Notes: generated from the letters alone by a model not told the origin. DNA of 64,000 nt from Bog-532 sp963828445 (GCA_963828445.1 CAWHFP010000001.1:992001-1056000); one strand, 5' to 3'. Shown: positions 15,848 to 25,636, counted from the first letter of the stretch. Program-made: numbers and translations.

Positions 15848-16854
15848 TATTCGCGGTACTCCCGTCCCGTCAGGGTCAGAAAGACAGTCTCCAGGCTGGG
15901 CTTGAGCTGGGCGGCGTCGAGCACGGTCAGGCCCGCGCGGCCGCCCGCGGTGACCAGGTCGCCGAGCACGCCCCCGGAGTCCCGGGCGAACACCCGGATC
16001 TGGTCGCCCTCGGTCTCGACCTTGCTGACCTCGGGCCGGCCGGCCAGCAGGGCGGCGGCATCCAGGCCCGAGGCATCCCCGTCGTAGCGGACGGTGATCA
16101 CGGTGTCGGCGCCCGCGCCCTGCTTGAGCTCGTCCACCGTGCCCGCCGCCAGGACCAGGCCGTGGTCCACCACCGCGACCCGGTCGCACAGGGCCTCGGC
16201 TTCTTCCATGTAGTGGGTGGTCAGCAGGATGGTCTGGCCCTCGTCGTGCAGGGCCTGCAGGGTGTCCCACAGGTTGACCCGGGTCTGCGGGTCCAGGCCC
16301 GCGGTGGGCTCGTCGAGGAACAGCACGTCGGGCCGGTGCACCAGGGCCCGGGCGATCATCAGCCGCCGGGCCTGGCCGCCGGACAGGTCGGTGGCCATGG
16401 CCCGGCGCCGGTCGGTCAGCCCGAACGCGGTCAGCAGCTGGTCGGCCCGGCGCAGCGCGTCCCGCCGGCTGAGGCCGAAGAAGCGACTGCGGAACTCCAG
16501 GTTCTCGGTCACGCTGAGCTGCATGTCGAGGGTGTTGTTCTGGGGCACCACGCCGATGGTGCGCTTGACCCCGACCGGGTCGGCCACCACGTCGATACCG
16601 GATACCCAGGCCCGGCCGCCCGTGGGCACGATCAGCGTGGTGAGCATGCCGATCGTGGTGGACTTGCCCGCCCCGTTCGGTCCCAGCAGGCCGAAGAACT
16701 CGCCGGGGGCCACGTCCAGGCTGACCCCGCGGACGGCGTCCACGTTGCCGCGGGAGGTGGTGTAGGTCTTGCGCAGGTCGTCGGTGCGGATGGCGGCGTC
16801 GGGCCGCGGGGCGGCCGGGGTGGCCGGTGGTGCCTGCACGGTGGACTCGGTCAC
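15847..16854 (-). CDS. ABC transporter ATP-binding protein (DrrA/daunorubicin-resistance type)
   Basis: 335 residues. Walker A LLGPNGAGKSTT near residue 57, Q-loop VPQNN, signature LSGGQARR, Walker B DVLFLDEPTAGLDP and H-loop LLTTHYMEEAE are all intact. A C-terminal DUF4162-like domain (about 235-330) is typical of DrrA-type exporters. The GTG start at 16854 overlaps the MarR stop (GTGA), so regulator, ATPase and permease form one operon. Confidence 0.93.
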   Translation of the reverse strand: MTESTVQAPPATPAAPRPDAAIRTDDLRKTYTTSRGNVDAVRGVSLDVAPGEFFGLLGPNGAGKSTTIGMLTTLIVPTGGRAWVSGIDVVADPVGVKRTIGVVPQNNTLDMQLSVTENLEFRSRFFGLSRRDALRRADQLLTAFGLTDRRRAMATDLSGGQARRLMIARALVHRPDVLFLDEPTAGLDPQTRVNLWDTLQALHDEGQTILLTTHYMEEAEALCDRVAVVDHGLVLAAGTVDELKQGAGADTVITVRYDGDASGLDAAALLAGRPEVSKVETEGDQIRVFARDSGGVLGDLVTAGGRAGLTVLDAAQLKPSLETVFLTLTGREYRE

Positions 16855-17399
16855 GTACCGCGCTCCTTCCGGATCAAGGTGCTGAAGCGCTCGATGGTGT
16901 CGATCAGGAATTGGCGGATCACCGGCTCGTCGGCCGGGTCCACGTAGTCGAAGGTGCCCCGCCAGCGGGGCCCGATCTGGGTCAGAGCCTCGATGAGCCG
17001 TGCTCGCCCCGGCTCGGTCAGGTAGAGCCGGACGACCCGGCGGTCCTGGTCGTCGCGGCGTCGTTCCACCAGACCGTCCCGGACCAGGGTGTCGACCACG
17101 GTGGTCACGGTGCCCGGCGTCGACCAGCCCCGGGCGGCTACTTCGCTGGACTTCAGCCCGTCCCGGGCCTCCAGCACCCGCATGACGGCCAGGCCGGCCG
17201 GGGTCAGACCAGAGCCCTGCACGAGCTGGCCCAGGCAGGCGCCCATGGTCCGGCTGGCCACGATCATCAGCTCGGACAGGGCGGCATCGGGCGGGATCCC
17301 GGCCCCCTCGTCGCCCCAGATCCAGCCCGCGCCGTGCGCCCGCTCGACCGCCGGGGCCAGGTCGGCGGGTGGCTCGGAGGGCAGGGGTTCAGCGGTCAC
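16851..17399 (-). CDS. MarR-family transcriptional regulator
   Basis: 182 residues. The winged helix spans roughly residues 60-150: LTPAGLAVMRVLEARDGL, recognition region SSEVAARGWSTPGTVTTVVDTL, and wing VERRRDDQDRRVVRLYLTEPG. It is first in the operon with the ABC exporter, the common layout for a drug- or metabolite-responsive autorepressor. The GTG start at 17399 has no close ribosome site, so the start is less certain. A palindrome 32 bp upstream is the probable operator. Confidence 0.9.
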   Translation of the reverse strand: MTAEPLPSEPPADLAPAVERAHGAGWIWGDEGAGIPPDAALSELMIVASRTMGACLGQLVQGSGLTPAGLAVMRVLEARDGLKSSEVAARGWSTPGTVTTVVDTLVRDGLVERRRDDQDRRVVRLYLTEPGRARLIEALTQIGPRWRGTFDYVDPADEPVIRQFLIDTIERFSTLIRKERGT

Positions 17400-17430
17400 G
17401 GGCCCAGCATGGCGGGCTCCTGATTCGGTG

Positions 17431-17443
17431 TCAAATTATTTGA
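17431..17443 (-). promoter_or_regulatory. Palindromic MarR-type operator
   Basis: tcaaattatttga is a perfect inverted repeat (6 bp around a single central base), AT-rich in GC-rich DNA and just upstream of the marR-type gene. MarR dimers bind such short palindromes. Regulation by the adjacent MarR protein is inferred. Confidence 0.65.
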
Positions 17444-17569
17444 GGTCGAACTATTCGTTATCCAAGTGTCTGGTTCGGTACCAGTTCGATACTCATTCAG
17501 CTCATGGCGGCCCGGCCGACGGGTAGCTTGATCGCGGAAACCCGGGGGGCCGGACAAAGGAAGACGGCC

Positions 17570-17833
17570 GTGATCGAGATCAGCATGCCCACCCAGGACA
17601 TCGTGCAGGCCATCCGGGCCAGCCAGGGCGTCGGCGGTTCGGCGCCCGGTCTGGAAATCACCGGGGCCAGCCTGAACCGCGGCGTCGTGCGCTACCAGAC
17701 CCGGATGGACGGCCAGGACCAGATGCTGGAGGACGACGTGGCCGCCGTGCTCTCGTTCCTCCACGTGACCAGCGGACGCATCGTGGACGTCTCCTACGAC
17801 CCGGCCGGGCTGGTCAGCTTCACCCTGGCCTAA
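17570..17833 (+). CDS. Small conserved-looking protein of unknown function
   Basis: 87 residues beginning VIEISMPTQDIVQAIRASQG. GTG 17570 was chosen because AGGAAG lies seven bases upstream; the frame is open a further 22 codons with no better start. It is soluble, mildly acidic and alpha/beta-looking (EITGASLNRGVVRYQTRM, then GRIVDVSYDPAGLVSFTL), without cysteines, signal peptide or membrane segment. I do not recognise the family. It is divergent from the MarR operon and converges with aroE nine bases away. Confidence 0.6.
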   Translation: MIEISMPTQDIVQAIRASQGVGGSAPGLEITGASLNRGVVRYQTRMDGQDQMLEDDVAAVLSFLHVTSGRIVDVSYDPAGLVSFTLA

Positions 17834-17842
17834 CCGGCTGGC

Positions 17843-18676
17843 TCAACCGGCGGGGCGGCGGTCCAGCTCGGCCCGGCCCGCCTGGCGCATCGCCTCCAGC
17901 GGGGCCGGGCGGCCGGTCATCAGCTCGAACTGGCCGGCCGCCTGGTGCAGGAGGAGCTCGAAGCCGCCGACCACGGTGGCCCCGGCCTGCCCGGTGACCC
18001 GGGCCAGGCGGGTCGGCCAGGGAGCATAGACCACGTCGAACACGCAGGGCGGGACCGGGACACCCGCCCCGCAGCCTTCGATATAAAAATCAGCGGCACC
18101 GGCCGGCAGGGTGGAGATGAGCAGATCCGGGAGCGGCAGCACCCCGGTCCGCTGGGCGGCCAGTTCCTGGAGGGTGACCTCCACCCCGAGGCCTTCGGCC
18201 ACCGCCAGCAGGCCACCGGCCCGGGCCGGGTCGCGGACCGCGACCGTCACCGTGGCCAGGCCCAGGTCGCGCAGGGCGGCCACGGCCGAACAGGCGGTGG
18301 CCCCGGCGCCCAGGATGACCGCTGACTTGGGCGTGGTCACCCCGGCCTCGGCCAGGGCGGCCACCATGCCGGCCACGTCGGTGTTGTAGCCGTGGCGCCG
18401 GTCCCCGTCGAAGATCACGGTGTTGGCTCCGCCGGTGGCGGCGGCCACCGGGTCCACGGTGTCCAGCAGCGGCAGCACGGCCCGCTTGAGCGGCATGGTC
18501 AGCGACAGCCCGGCCCAGCCGGGCCCGCACGAGGCGATCAGGGCGGGCAGACCGGGCTCGGCGCACTCGATGGCCGTGTAGGACCAGTCCGCCAGCCCGA
18601 GGGCGGCGTAGCCCGCCTGGTGCAGCACCGGGGACAGCGAGTGGGCGATCGGGGACCCGAGGACAGCGGCTTTCAC
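17843..18676 (-). CDS. aroE: Shikimate dehydrogenase
   Basis: NADP-dependent reduction of 3-dehydroshikimate. 277 residues. Shikimate-binding SLSP at residues 13-16, the catalytic-lysine loop LSLTMPLKRAV near residue 60, the NTD motif near residue 98 and the nucleotide-binding GAGATACSAV near residue 122 are visible. It ends with a typical GGFELLLHQAAGQFELMTG. It lies 19 bp downstream of mltG, continuing the alaS-ruvX-mltG-aroE order seen in actinobacteria. Confidence 0.92.
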   Translation of the reverse strand: MKAAVLGSPIAHSLSPVLHQAGYAALGLADWSYTAIECAEPGLPALIASCGPGWAGLSLTMPLKRAVLPLLDTVDPVAAATGGANTVIFDGDRRHGYNTDVAGMVAALAEAGVTTPKSAVILGAGATACSAVAALRDLGLATVTVAVRDPARAGGLLAVAEGLGVEVTLQELAAQRTGVLPLPDLLISTLPAGAADFYIEGCGAGVPVPPCVFDVVYAPWPTRLARVTGQAGATVVGGFELLLHQAAGQFELMTGRPAPLEAMRQAGRAELDRRPAG

Positions 18677-18695
18677 CGGGCCGATGGTAGCGGGC

Positions 18696-21181
18696 TCACT
18701 TGCCCAGGTTGTGCTCCAGCTCCTGGCGGAACTGCTCGAACTGGGACGCGCTGGAGGTGAACTTGGTCAGCCCGGTCTTGGGGTTGGTGGTCACGAAGTA
18801 CAGGTTGTTGCCGGACCCGGGGTGCAGGGCGGCCTCGATGGCGGCGTGACCGGGGTTGTCGATCGGGCCCGGCGGCAGGCCGGTGTACTTGTACGTGTTG
18901 TACGGCGAGGTGCTCTGCAACTGGGCGTTGGAGGCGATGATGCCGTACGTGTTCAGCCCGTACATGACCGTGCTGTCCAGCTGCAGCTTCATGCCCTTGC
19001 TGAGCCGGTTGTAGATGACCCGGGCGATCTGCTGGTAGTACGTGGTGCTGCCGCCCTCGGCCTGGATCAGGCTGGCCACCACCATGACCTTGCCCGGATC
19101 CAGCTTCACCGCGGCCGCCTGCTGGGTCAGGTTGTCGCCGATGGCCTCCTGGTTGTACCGGTCGACCATGCCCTTGAGCACGTCGGTGGCGGTCTGGTTG
19201 GGCTGCACCTCGTAGGTGGCCGGGAACAGGTACCCCTCGACCTTGCCGCCCGCGTAGGAGGGCAGGCCCAGCGCGCCCGGCTGCTTGAGCGCGGCCTGGT
19301 AGTCGGACAGCGGAATGCCGGAATGCGCGCCGAGCTGAGCGACGATCTGCGAGACCCGCAGGCCCTCGGGAATGGTGATCTTGTCCTGGATCCGGGTGCT
19401 CTGGTTGACCAGCAGCGTGTAGGCCAGGGCGGCCTTCATCTGCTTCTTCATCCGGTAGGTGCCCGGTTCCAGGCTGTGGTTGCTGGTGCTGTGCTCGGCG
19501 GCCAGCTCGAAGGCCCGCAGGCTGGCCACCACGCCCAGCTTGACCAGGCGCTGGCCTACCGCGGTGGCGGTCTGCCCGGTCTGCACCTGCACCACGGCCT
19601 GCCCGGTGCCGGCGCCGGTGTAGTCGGCCGGGTAGTAGCGGCCCTGGACGAACTTGTAGGCGTACCAGCCGCCCGCCCCCAGCGGGAGCAGCAGGATGAC
19701 CAGGATGATCACCAGCGGGACCAGCCAGCGCCGGCGGCGCTTGCCGCTGCTGCCGCCGCCGCGGCCGCCCCGGCCCGACGTGCGGCCGCCCCGGCCGCCG
19801 CGGCCGATCTGGTCATCGTTGTCGTCGTCGTAGTCGTCCTCGTCGCGGGGGTCACCCAGCCCAGGTACGAACCGGTCGTCCTCCTCGTATCCGTCCTCGT
19901 CATCCCACGGTGGGGCGGAGGCGGCTTCGGGTACTGGCTCCTGGGGCGGCTGGTGGCGCTCACGACGGCGCGTTCGGCCGGTTGGGGGGGCCTGGTTGGG
20001 GCCGGACCGGGCGGCGGCGTGGCCGGGGCCGGCCACGTGCTGGGCGTAGTCGTCGGTCTCGGGGAAGTCGTAGTCGTGGGCCGGGGCGGCCGGGGCGCCC
20101 GGGGTGGCTGAAGGCTCGGACCGGCGGCCTCCGTAGCCATCGCGGTCGGCGTAGGCGTCGCCGCGGTCCGCGTAACCGTCCCGGTCCGCGTAGGGGTCGG
20201 GGCGCTGGGCGTAACCGTCCTGATCGGTATAGGAATCGCGGCGGCTCGCGTAGCTGTCGCGGTCGCCGTAGGGGTCGATGTAGTCGTCCGGATCGGGGTC
20301 CCGGTCCGCGCCGCGGCGGCCGGACCAGCCAGCGGGCCGGTCGTAGGCGACGGTGTCGTCGTGGCCGCCGCTGCCGTTGCCGTTGCGGGAGCCGCGGCCG
20401 TTGCCGCCGGGGCCGGGCGGCTGGTTCTGGTCGCCGTGGGGCACGAAGCCGGGCCGGGGGCGGCCGGCCGAGGGGGCCCAGACCGACGGGGCCTGCGGGT
20501 TCTGAGGGATCTGCTGGCCTGGTGGGCCCTGCGAGGGTCGCCGGGCGGGCCGGGACGGCCGGGACGGCGGGGCTTGCGGGACCTGCGGGGCCCGTGAGGC
20601 TGGTGGTGCCTGTGGGGTCTGTTGGGCTGGTGGGACCGGCGAGTTTGGTGGGCCCTGCGTGCGGCGTGGGGCTGGCTGGAAGGCCGGGGCAGGCGGGCTC
20701 TGTGGTTCGGGGCCACCGGGGCCACCGGGGGGCACCGGGAGTGTCGGCGGCGCTCGGGGCGCTCGGGGCGGCGCCGGGTACCCCGGTAGGGCGAGGCCCC
20801 CTGATACGGATCGGCCCCCTGATGGGGATCGGGACCTTGATAGGGATCGGCACCCTGGTAGGGCCCGGTCGGCGGGTACGGGGCATGACCCGAGTCGAGA
20901 CCGGAGTCCTGGTAAGGGTCCGCGCCCCAGCCGGAGCTGGGCGGGCCGCCCGGGCCCGGCTGGGTCCCGGGGCCAGGCTGGCGGCCGTGCCGGCCCGGCC
21001 GGGCCGACGGCTGCTCGTCCCCCGGAAGGGTGCTCACGCCGTCGGGTGGCACGGTGAAGTCGGGCCGCGGGCCGTAGCGGGACGGCCAGCCGTTCTGCGG
21101 CGGGGCATCATCCTGGGATGTCGGCGGGCGCGCGTGCCTGCGCGCACGGCCGGGCTCCGTGCGATCCTCCCCCTCGCTCAT
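18696..21181 (-). CDS. mltG: Endolytic murein transglycosylase MltG, with an apparent frameshift in the N-terminal linker
   Basis: Membrane-anchored lytic transglycosylase that releases nascent peptidoglycan strands. The C-terminal part (from about 19730 down to 18696) holds one TM helix (LVPLVIILVILLLPLGAGGW), a LysM-like region and the catalytic domain VMVVASLIQAEGGS...IYNRLSKGMKLQLDSTVMYGL. The long disordered N-terminus is Pro/Gly-rich with PYQGADPYQG and DRDGYAD repeats. It starts well at ATG 21181 (MSEGEDRTEPGRARRH) but leaves frame at the cccc of 20781-20784. One added base restores a single 828-residue frame. The uninterrupted downstream frame alone runs 20735-18696. Confidence 0.85.
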
Positions 21182-21316
21182 CCTGCCTCTTTCGTTCGCC
21201 TACGGGGCCCCGCCCGCCTCCCCATTCCCCCTACACTGCGATGCCTTCCCTCGTCGCTCGGGCGCTCGTTCCTCGCTTCTCGCTCCTCGATCCAGGCACC
21301 GCCGCGCCCCTCCGGC

Positions 21317-21859
21317 TCACTCATGGGTCATCCTGCCTGGTCCAGGCACAAGTTCACCCGGAGGATCGCCGGTGGCCCGCTCGTTGTCCAGCGCGGCCTG
21401 GAGCAGGACCGCGGCCGCGGCGGCGTCCACGATGCCGCGACGGGCCTTGGAGTTCTTGCCGCTCTGGCGCAAGACGGCATGCGCGGTGGTGGTGGTGAAC
21501 CGCTCGTCGAACAGCCGCACCGGCACCGGGGCGATGCGGGCGGCCAGATCGGTGGCCACCTGGCGGGCGGTCACGGCCGCCTGCCCCTGCCGCCCGGCCA
21601 GCGTGGTGGGCAGGCCCACGATGACCTCCAGTGCCTCCTCGGCGGCGGTCAGCGCGGCCAGCCGGTCCAGGTCGCCGCGGCCGTGCGCGATCACCTCGAG
21701 CGGGCTGGCCAGCACCCCGTCCGGGTCACTGCGGGCCACGCCGACGCGGACCGAACCCACATCGACGGCCAGCCGCACCCCCCGCCTCACCGCAGCGGGC
21801 TCGGGGTGCACGTCACGGGGGGCAGGCCCGGACCAGGCGCAGGACACGCGGGACACCAT
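21317..21859 (-). CDS. ruvX: Putative pre-16S rRNA nuclease (RuvX/YqgF)
   Basis: RNase H-fold nuclease thought to process 16S rRNA ends, historically called a Holliday-junction resolvase. 180 residues: RLAVDVGSVRVGVARSDPDG near residue 28 carries the first catalytic Asp, VIVGLPTTLAGRQG the second strand region, and LFDERFTTTTAHAVL and GIVDAAAAAVLLQ complete the active site. About 25 N-terminal residues precede the domain, so a later start is possible. It lies between alaS and mltG, 22 bp after alaS. Confidence 0.88.
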   Translation of the reverse strand: MVSRVSCAWSGPAPRDVHPEPAAVRRGVRLAVDVGSVRVGVARSDPDGVLASPLEVIAHGRGDLDRLAALTAAEEALEVIVGLPTTLAGRQGQAAVTARQVATDLAARIAPVPVRLFDERFTTTTAHAVLRQSGKNSKARRGIVDAAAAAVLLQAALDNERATGDPPGELVPGPGRMTHE

Positions 21860-21881
21860 GCCATCACGTTAACCTGCCAGC

Positions 21882-24617
21882 CTAGGCGCCGTCCCTCAAA
21901 GCATCCCGAACCGCCCCAAACGCGGCGTTGATGCGGCCGTCGCCGTCGCTGCCGAGGGGGGCACCGCCCCCCTGGGCCACGTCGGGTTTGCCGCCGCCAC
22001 CACCGCCGAGGGCCCGCGCGGCCACGCCGACCAGCGCACCCGCGGCCAGCTTGCGGTCCCGGGCCGCCTCATTGACGGCCACCACCACCACCGGCCGGTC
22101 CGCGGGAACGCCCACGACCATCACCACGCCCGGGTGCTCCCCCGGCAGCCGGCCCCGGATGTCCAGGGCCAGCTTGCGGAGGCTGTCGGCGTCGGTCCCG
22201 TCCGGGGCCCGGTGCGCGACCAGGGCGACGCCGCCCACGTCCTCGGGACGGGCCGCCAGGTCGCCGGCCACCTCGAGCAACTGCGCGGACCGCACCCGCT
22301 GCAGTTCCCGCTCAGCGTCCCGCAGCCGGGTGACCAGGGAGGAGACACGCTCGGGCAGCTCCTCGCGGCGGGTCTTGAGCTGCTCGCTGAGCTGGCTGAC
22401 CAGGATGTTCTCCCTGGCCAGGAAGCGGAAGGCGTCGATGCCGACCAGCGCCTCGACGCGCCGGACCCCGGAGCCGATCGAGGACTCGCTGAGCAGCTTG
22501 ATCAGGCCGAGCTGGCCGGAGTGGGCCACGTGGGTACCACCGCACAGTTCGCGGGAGTAGTCCCCGACCTCAACCACGCGCACCTCGTTGCCGTACTTCT
22601 CCCCGAACAGGGCCAGCGCGCCCATGGACCGCGCCTCGTCGATCGAGGTGTGGAAGGCCCGCACGTCCAGGTCGTTGACGAGTACCTGGTTGACCTCGTC
22701 CTCGGTCTCGTTCAGCACCGAGCGGGGCACCGCCCCCGGCGAGGTGAAGTCGAATCGCAGCCGGCCCGGCGCGTTCTCCGAGCCGGCCTGCGCGGCCGCG
22801 TCCCCCAGCGCACCACGCAGCGCCCGGTGCACCAGGTGGGTCGCGGTATGCGAACGGGAGATGGCCCGGCGGCGTTCCACGTCGATCTCGGCGAACGCGG
22901 GCGCGCCCACGGTCACCTCACCAAAGCTCACCTTGCCCCGGTGCACGATCAGTCCCGGCAGCGGGACCTGGACGTCGAACACCTCGACCTGGCTGTCCGG
23001 GCTGCCCCCGGACCCGGCGATCCGGATGACGCCGCCGTCGGGCAGCTGGCCGCCGCTCTCGGCGTAGAACGGGGTACGGTCCAGCACCACCGAGACCGCC
23101 GCGCCCTCCCGGGCCGACGGCACCGGCAGGTCGTCGACCAGCAGGCCGACCACGGTCGCCTCGCCGTTGAACTGGTCGTAGCCGGTGAACTCGCTGGCGC
23201 CCGCGCGCTCACGCAGGTCGGCCAGCACGGAGATGTCGGCGTTGCCGGTCTTCTTCTGCGCGGCGTCGGCCTTGGCCCGGTCGCGCTGAGCCCCCATCAG
23301 CCGCCGGAAGCCCTCCTCGTCGACCGACAGGCCCTGCTCCTCGGCCATCTCCAGGGTCAGCTCGATCGGGAACCCGTAGGTGTCGTGCAGCTGGAACGCC
23401 TGGTCACCGGACAGCCGGGTGGACTTCTTGCGCCGGGTCTCCTCGGTCGCCGCGTCGAAGATCGCGGTGCCGGTGCGCAGCGTGCCCAGGAACGCCGCCT
23501 CTTCCGCGTCCAGCACGGTGTGGATGTTGGCCGCGTCCCGGCGCAGCTCCGGGTACAGCGGGGCCATGGCCTCGATCGCGGTCGCGCCCAGCTCGTGCAG
23601 GAAGTGCTCGTCGCTGGCAGATCCGCGGCCCCCGCCGCCGCGCTGGCCGCCGGACAGCATGCGCAGGTTGCGGATGCTGCGGCGCAGGATCCGCCGGAGC
23701 ACGTAGCCGCGGCCTTCGTTGCTGGGGATGACCCCGTCCTCGACCAGCATGACCGAGGCCCGCACGTGGTCGGCCACCACCTTGAGCGCGACGTCGGAGC
23801 GCTCGCTGGCCCCGTAGCGCTGCTCGGTCAGCTCGGCCGCGCGGTCCAGGATCTTGTAGGTGGTGTCGACCTCGTAGATGTTGTCGACGCCCTGCAGGAT
23901 GGCCGCCATCCGCTCCAGGCCCATGCCGGTGTCCACGTTGCGGAACGGCAGCGGGCCCGCGATGTCGAAGTCGGTCTTGGACCGGAAGGCGCTCAGCTGG
24001 TCCTGCATGAAGACCAGGTTCCAGACCTCGAGGTAACGGTCTTCGTCGGCTTCGGGGCCACCCTCCTTGCCGTACTCAATGCCGCGGTCGTAGTAGATCT
24101 CCGAGCAGGGCCCGCCCGGACCGGGCACGCCCATGCTCCAGTAGTTGTCGGCCAGGCCGCGGCGCTGGATCCGGTCCTCGGGCAGCTTGACCACGTCGCG
24201 CCAGATCGCGTAGGCCTCGTGGTCGTCGGGCAGCACGGTGGCCCACAGCCGGTCCTCGGGGAACCCGAACCCGCCGTCGTGCTCGGAGCGGGTCAGCAGC
24301 TCCCAGGCGTACGGGATGGCCATGTCCTTGAAGTAGTCGCCGAACGACCAGTTGCCCAGCATCTGGAAGAAGGTGGCGTGCCGGGTGGTCTTGCCGACCT
24401 CTTCAATGTCCCCGGTGCGCACGCACTTCTGCACGTCGGCGGCGCGCTTGTAGGGCGGAGTCTGCTGGCCGAGCAGGTACGGCTTGAACGGCTGCATCCC
24501 GGCGATGACGAACAGCACCGTCGGGTCGTCGGCCACCAGCGAGGCCGACGGCACGATCGTGTGCCCGTGCTGTTCGAAATATCCCAGGAAGCGGCGCGCA
24601 ATCTCTGCCGACTCCAT
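21882..24617 (-). CDS. alaS: Alanyl-tRNA synthetase
   Basis: Class-II synthetase with editing. 911 residues from ATG 24617 (MESAEIARRFLGYFEQHGHT), chosen because GAAGGA lies upstream and this is the family N-terminus; the frame continues 25 codons further with no support. Domains: aminoacylation (1-250; GNWSFGDYFKDMAI and DTGMGLERMAAI), tRNA recognition, editing with zinc ligands SHTATHLVH and CGGTH, a coiled coil (about 745-800), and a C-terminal DHHA1 domain (AGALVGVAARALGGGGGGKP). A frame-long ORF on the opposite strand is a shadow. Confidence 0.96.
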   Translation of the reverse strand: MESAEIARRFLGYFEQHGHTIVPSASLVADDPTVLFVIAGMQPFKPYLLGQQTPPYKRAADVQKCVRTGDIEEVGKTTRHATFFQMLGNWSFGDYFKDMAIPYAWELLTRSEHDGGFGFPEDRLWATVLPDDHEAYAIWRDVVKLPEDRIQRRGLADNYWSMGVPGPGGPCSEIYYDRGIEYGKEGGPEADEDRYLEVWNLVFMQDQLSAFRSKTDFDIAGPLPFRNVDTGMGLERMAAILQGVDNIYEVDTTYKILDRAAELTEQRYGASERSDVALKVVADHVRASVMLVEDGVIPSNEGRGYVLRRILRRSIRNLRMLSGGQRGGGGRGSASDEHFLHELGATAIEAMAPLYPELRRDAANIHTVLDAEEAAFLGTLRTGTAIFDAATEETRRKKSTRLSGDQAFQLHDTYGFPIELTLEMAEEQGLSVDEEGFRRLMGAQRDRAKADAAQKKTGNADISVLADLRERAGASEFTGYDQFNGEATVVGLLVDDLPVPSAREGAAVSVVLDRTPFYAESGGQLPDGGVIRIAGSGGSPDSQVEVFDVQVPLPGLIVHRGKVSFGEVTVGAPAFAEIDVERRRAISRSHTATHLVHRALRGALGDAAAQAGSENAPGRLRFDFTSPGAVPRSVLNETEDEVNQVLVNDLDVRAFHTSIDEARSMGALALFGEKYGNEVRVVEVGDYSRELCGGTHVAHSGQLGLIKLLSESSIGSGVRRVEALVGIDAFRFLARENILVSQLSEQLKTRREELPERVSSLVTRLRDAERELQRVRSAQLLEVAGDLAARPEDVGGVALVAHRAPDGTDADSLRKLALDIRGRLPGEHPGVVMVVGVPADRPVVVVAVNEAARDRKLAAGALVGVAARALGGGGGGKPDVAQGGGAPLGSDGDGRINAAFGAVRDALRDGA

Positions 24618-24710
24618 CAGCGGCCATCCTTCACATGATTGAAAATCGAGCGCGGGCCGCCCCCGGGGCAGCCCGCGGTCACCAGTTGTCACCGCCAGGG
24701 TAGAGCCTGG

Positions 24711-25169
24711 CTAGTCGTCCTGCCGACTCATATACGCGTCCATGCCCTCGCGCACGTCGCGGGCGAACCGGCCCGCCGAGCGCACCCCGGACACGGCCGC
24801 CTTCTGGGCCTTCCAGGCCGCCCGCGAAGTCCGCCAGGCGGTGCGGGTGGCGGACCAGGTCGCCGGCGTCGCCGGACGGCGGGCGACCGGGGACGCGGGG
24901 GCGCGACGTTCGGTGTAAGAGGGCGGACCGGCGGAACCGGACTCGGCCACGCGCGGCGGCCAGAACGGGCCGGGCCCGGCCGGGGTCTGGGTGGCCGGGG
25001 TCTGGGTGGGCTGGCCGGGTTCCAGCTGGGCGGCGTCCAGCTGGGCGGCCTCCAGCTGGGCGGGGCCGTTGACGCGGACCTGGACGGCCCGGCCGACGGC
25101 GGACACCCGCCGGTAGCCGGCGATCCCGGCGGCGGCCCCGACCGACAGCCAGAACGCGCGGCGGATCAC
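24711..25169 (-). CDS. Small membrane-anchored protein of unknown function paired with the DUF948 protein
   Basis: 152 residues. The N-terminal hydrophobic stretch RAFWLSVGAAAGIAGYRRV looks like a membrane anchor. A Gln/Leu/Ala/Pro-rich linker with repeated AAQLEPG-like units follows, then a basic helical tail (SATRTAWRTSRAAWKAQKAA). The GTG start overlaps the stop of the DUF948 gene (GTGA). No function is known to me; the pair recurs upstream of alaS in other actinomycetes, as I recall. Confidence 0.7.
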   Translation of the reverse strand: MIRRAFWLSVGAAAGIAGYRRVSAVGRAVQVRVNGPAQLEAAQLDAAQLEPGQPTQTPATQTPAGPGPFWPPRVAESGSAGPPSYTERRAPASPVARRPATPATWSATRTAWRTSRAAWKAQKAAVSGVRSAGRFARDVREGMDAYMSRQDD

Positions 25170-25636
25170 CGCCGGCCTCCCGCCGAGCTGAGCGAGGCCG
25201 GCTCGGACTTGGGCCGGTCCGGGATGGCGCTGGCTCGGGTGGCGTTGGCTGGGGTGGCCTGGCCGTCCCGGCGCAGGCTGACCGCGTGCCGGACCCCGTA
25301 CACGAGCGCGGCCGCGCGTCCGGCCGGTCCGGTGGCCACGGCCCGGCCCAGCCCGGCCAGGGCCGACACCTGGGCGCTGAGCTGGGACATGCCGGTGTTC
25401 AGCTCGTCCATGCCCTCGGCCACGCTGCTGGTGGCATCGAGTTGCTGGTGGGCCCGGTCCACGGCGGCCTGGGCGCGCTCAAACACGCTGTCACTGCGCG
25501 TGTTCAGGTCGGCGACCAGGCGGCGGGCTTCGGTCAGCAGCCGGGCCAGCCGGATCAGGACGTAGACGGCCGCGCAGACCAGCACGGCGAAGAAGAAGGC
25601 GGCGACCAGCGCGGCCACATCTCCCCAGTTGACCAT
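25166..25636 (-). CDS. DUF948-family membrane protein
   Basis: 156 residues. An N-terminal TM helix (VAALVAAFFFAVLVCAAVYVL) is followed by an amphipathic coiled-coil region (LARLLTEARRLVADLNTRSDSVFERAQAAVDR) and a short disordered tail. That layout fits DUF948, an uncharacterised family of single-pass proteins. It lies 42 bp downstream of rarA and is coupled to the next gene. Confidence 0.75.
   Translation of the reverse strand: MVNWGDVAALVAAFFFAVLVCAAVYVLIRLARLLTEARRLVADLNTRSDSVFERAQAAVDRAHQQLDATSSVAEGMDELNTGMSQLSAQVSALAGLGRAVATGPAGRAAALVYGVRHAVSLRRDGQATPANATRASAIPDRPKSEPASLSSAGGRR

Noticed and set aside
16851..17185. Short plus-strand frames opposite the MarR gene
   Set aside because: No ribosome site or recognisable protein; the MarR helix-turn-helix on the other strand explains the sequence.
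19960..20886. 308-codon Pro/Thr/Arg frame within the mltG N-terminal region
   Set aside because: All three minus-strand frames are open here because of low-complexity GC-rich sequence; this one links to neither the MltG start nor its catalytic domain.
22134..24638. 834-codon open frame on the plus strand opposite alaS
   Set aside because: It is a mirror of the highly GC-biased alaS gene: Gly/His/Gln/Arg/Val-rich, no domain, no ribosome site. Similar long antisense frames oppose pheT, rel, pheS, aspS, thrS and the EF-G-like gene.
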